This document shows, piece after piece, positions 62,462-64,000 of a stretch of DNA of 64,000 bases. Under the pieces are notes generated by a model. That model was not told the DNA's origin. It saw only the letters and a program-made list of their open reading frames with translations, and searched no databases. Location of the stretch: assembly GCA_003838145.1 (NCBI GenBank), contig QYZZ01000019.1:1-64000 (forward strand), written 5' to 3'. The position numbers were made by a program, and so were the translations under genes. This DNA comes from Tindallia sp. MSAO_Bac2 (GTDB lineage: Bacteria > Bacillota > Clostridia > Peptostreptococcales > Tindalliaceae). The stretch's first letter is position 1; each line of letters begins with the position of its first letter.

Positions 62462-63211
62462 ATGAAACTGATATCCTGGAACGTAAATGGATTAAGAGCC
62501 TGCATTAAAAAAGGATTTATGGATTATTTTAATGAGGTTAACGCAGACATATTTTGTATTCAGGAAACAAAGCTGCAGCCCGAACAAATTGATCTGGAGC
62601 TGGAAGGTTACCAGCAGTTTTGGAATTCTGCGGAAAAGAAAGGCTATTCCGGGACTGCTGTATTTAGCAGGATCAAGCCCTTGTCAGTACAATATGGTTT
62701 AAAAATGGAAGAATACGATGGCGAAGGACGCGTAATTACCTTGGAGTACGAAAACTTTTACCTGGTTAATGTATATACCCCAAACTCTCAGCGTGAGCTG
62801 ACCAGACTTGATTTCAGGATGGAGTGGGAAGAGGTTTTCCGAGGATATTTGAAAGATCTTGAAAAATCCAAACCGGTTATTCTGTGCGGCGATTTAAACG
62901 TGGCGCATCAGGAAATTGATCTTAAAAACCCGAAAACGAATCGCCGGAATGCTGGTTTTACCGACGAAGAAAGAGGGAAAATGACCGCATTATTGAACAA
63001 TGGATTTGTTGATACATTCAGGCACTTTTACCCGGAGCTGGAAGGCGCTTATACCTGGTGGTCTTACATGAGAAAAGCCAGAGATCGGAATGCCGGGTGG
63101 AGAATTGACTATTTTATTGTATCTGAGATTTTGAAAAATGACCTGAAAAAAGCAGAAATCCATTCTGAAATAATGGGAAGCGACCACTGCCCTGTGCTTC
63201 TGGAAATTTAA
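62462..63211 (+). CDS. xth: Exonuclease III / AP endonuclease
   Basis: A 249-residue DNA repair enzyme that cuts at abasic sites and removes 3' blocking groups. SWNVNGLRACIKKGFMDYF, IQETKLQPEQ (metal Glu), VNVYTPN, CGDLNVAHQEIDL and GSDHCPVLLEI hold the catalytic Glu, Asp, Asn and His. ATG 62462 follows GGGAGG; the upstream part of the ORF is not coding. It stands alone and is divergent from purC. Confidence 0.95.
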   Translation: MKLISWNVNGLRACIKKGFMDYFNEVNADIFCIQETKLQPEQIDLELEGYQQFWNSAEKKGYSGTAVFSRIKPLSVQYGLKMEEYDGEGRVITLEYENFYLVNVYTPNSQRELTRLDFRMEWEEVFRGYLKDLEKSKPVILCGDLNVAHQEIDLKNPKTNRRNAGFTDEERGKMTALLNNGFVDTFRHFYPELEGAYTWWSYMRKARDRNAGWRIDYFIVSEILKNDLKKAEIHSEIMGSDHCPVLLEI

Positions 63212-63327
63212 GAATTTTCATTTGAAATACAAGGGGAGTTGACATTGTGAAAACTCTGCCATATAATAAAAACTGGATATGTGGTTGCAATTTGGAAAAC
63301 AAGCTGATACCGTTCAAGTAAATGAAT

Positions 63328-63506
63328 CATAAATAGAGGAGCAGTCATAGGGTAACCGGGACATACTAAGGAGGCACACCTCTGATGGTTCCGGCGAAGG
63401 CTTTGACTGCCGAAAGAGTTTTACTGGTGTGCGGTGAACTCTTGACAGTTCAGGACAGGCCTGGGTTGTTGTCATGCCAATGTTTGAGCATGGAGAGCTA
63501 TTTATG
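63328..63506 (+). ncRNA. Lysine riboswitch (L-box) aptamer
   Basis: A lysine aptamer fits this 180-base stretch. The P1 stem is CATAAATAG (63328-63336) with CTATTTATG (63498-63506), enclosing AGAGGAGC, the GCAGTCA...TGACTGC stem followed by CGAAAG, a GAGTT...AACTC hairpin, and TGTCA-hairpin-GGAGAGC. These landmarks match known lysine riboswitches such as those of B. subtilis lysC and T. maritima asd in order and spacing. It lies upstream of a class-III aminotransferase gene and shares sequence with a terminator. No protein gene fits here. Confidence 0.82.
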
Positions 63507-63539
63507 TAATGAGGCATCATTACGTAAATAGCTTTTTTT
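63496..63539 (+). terminator. Riboswitch expression-platform terminator
   Basis: AGCTATTTATGTAATGA and TCATTACGTAAATAGCT form a 17-bp stem (one mismatch) with a GGCA loop and a T-run. Its 5' arm contains the whole 3' strand of riboswitch P1, so the two structures exclude each other. Confidence 0.88.
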
Positions 63540-63611
63540 CATACCCATAACCATTGATGCCCGAATCCTGAATACGTTATAAAATCAGCGAAGAAGAAAG
63601 GTGGTTATTTC

Positions 63612-64000
63612 ATGAACAGTGTACCTAAGCTTAATCTTGAAAGATCCATGAAAATGTTTGAAGAGGCTAAGAATGTGTCGCCGGGCGGGCTGCTTGGTAT
63701 CCGTCGTCCTTACAACTTTGTTGAAGGAGAGTATCCAATTTTTATTGAAAGAGGATATGACGGTCATATCGTCGATGTGGATGGCAACGATTATATCGAT
63801 ATGCTTTGCGGCTACGGTCCCATCATTCTCGGTTATCGCGAACCGGAAATCAATCAGGCTGTTATCGAACAAATGGAAAAAGGCTTCTGTTTTTCTTTGG
63901 TGCAGGAGATTCAAAACACTTTGGCTAATCGCCTCGTAAAGCTGATTCCCTCAGCAGAAATGGTAGTACTTGCAAAGACTGGATCTGATGTTACCACCAT
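63612..64000 (+). CDS. Class-III (GSAM-like) aminotransferase, truncated by the window end
   Basis: The first ~129 residues of a PLP-dependent class-III aminotransferase are present: MNSVPKLNLERSMKMFEEAKNVSPGGLLGIRRPY, then DGHIVDVDGNDYIDMLCGYGPIILGY, as in glutamate-1-semialdehyde aminomutase and omega-aminotransferases. AAAGGTGG lies 7 bases before the ATG. It is controlled by the lysine riboswitch, so an enzyme of lysine breakdown or of a lysine-derived compound is likely rather than haem synthesis. The PLP lysine lies beyond the window, and the exact substrate is not known. Confidence 0.8.
   Translation, partial: MNSVPKLNLERSMKMFEEAKNVSPGGLLGIRRPYNFVEGEYPIFIERGYDGHIVDVDGNDYIDMLCGYGPIILGYREPEINQAVIEQMEKGFCFSLVQEIQNTLANRLVKLIPSAEMVVLAKTGSDVTT

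Noticed and set aside
63328-63506. Cobalamin, SAM or magnesium riboswitch
   Set aside because: The stem order and the CGAAAG and TGTCA-hairpin-GGAGAGC landmarks fit the lysine aptamer and not the consensus boxes of those classes.

Overview
The window looks like chromosomal DNA of a strictly anaerobic Firmicute of the class Clostridia. The signs are strong AGGAGG ribosome binding sites with frequent TTG/GTG starts, a UGA-containing peroxiredoxin, a glutamate 2,3-aminomutase (an enzyme making the osmolyte beta-glutamate), electron-transfer-flavoprotein dehydrogenases, LarA-type nickel-pincer isomerases, a TRAP transporter and the folate route of histidine fermentation. A salt- or alkali-adapted amino-acid fermenter fits, but the genus is not proven by the sequence. 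I see no rRNA, tRNA, CRISPR array, insertion sequence or prophage.

Layout. 1-3.5 kb: a truncated cheV and a hybrid sensor kinase, with four 11-bp tandem repeats between them. 3.5-8.3 kb: a TetR regulator, a rifampin-phosphotransferase-like enzyme and an MFS exporter, with two copies of one palindromic operator. 8.4-11.6 kb: a small chemoreceptor with a Rossmann sensor domain, an orphan BrxD-like ATPase and a DUF21 membrane protein. 11.6-15 kb: a fumarate reductase-like FrdAB pair with a ketopantoate-reductase-like gene. 15-20.9 kb: a HAD phosphatase, a nitroreductase, a flavin-binding NimA-like protein, and cyanophycinase plus cyanophycin synthetase. 20.9-29.2 kb: a ProX deacylase and an ornithine cyclodeaminase-family enzyme, the glutamate 2,3-aminomutase, a phosphodiesterase with an MFS carrier, an unknown small protein, the selenocysteine peroxiredoxin and an ADP-ribosylglycohydrolase. 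29.4-32.7 kb: succinyl-CoA synthetase with an AspT-like carrier.

32.9-45.7 kb is a complete histidine utilisation cluster: a large BTAD/AAA/TPR regulator, hutH, a YuiF-type carrier, a DapF-fold racemase (probably a histidine racemase), hutU, hutI, ftcD, fchA and an isochorismatase-family hydrolase. Histidine is taken through urocanate and formiminoglutamate to glutamate, with the one-carbon unit passed to tetrahydrofolate.

45.8-60.4 kb is the most intriguing region: a FadR-type regulator, etfB-etfA and an LctD-like FAD dehydrogenase, LarA, an IclR regulator, a divergent LarA homologue, a DctPQM TRAP transporter, a third LarA homologue, PanB and a DUF1537 four-carbon acid kinase. Together they look like a pathway that imports a 2-hydroxy acid, inverts its C2 configuration, oxidises it to the 2-oxo acid and then cleaves it by a retro-PanB step or phosphorylates it. 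Pantoate or a related 2,4-dihydroxy acid is one candidate substrate (inference).

60.4-64 kb: mtnA and purC on the minus strand, an exonuclease III gene, then a lysine riboswitch in front of a truncated class-III aminotransferase gene. The riboswitch P1 stem shares its 3' strand with the terminator, which suggests that lysine turns the gene on.
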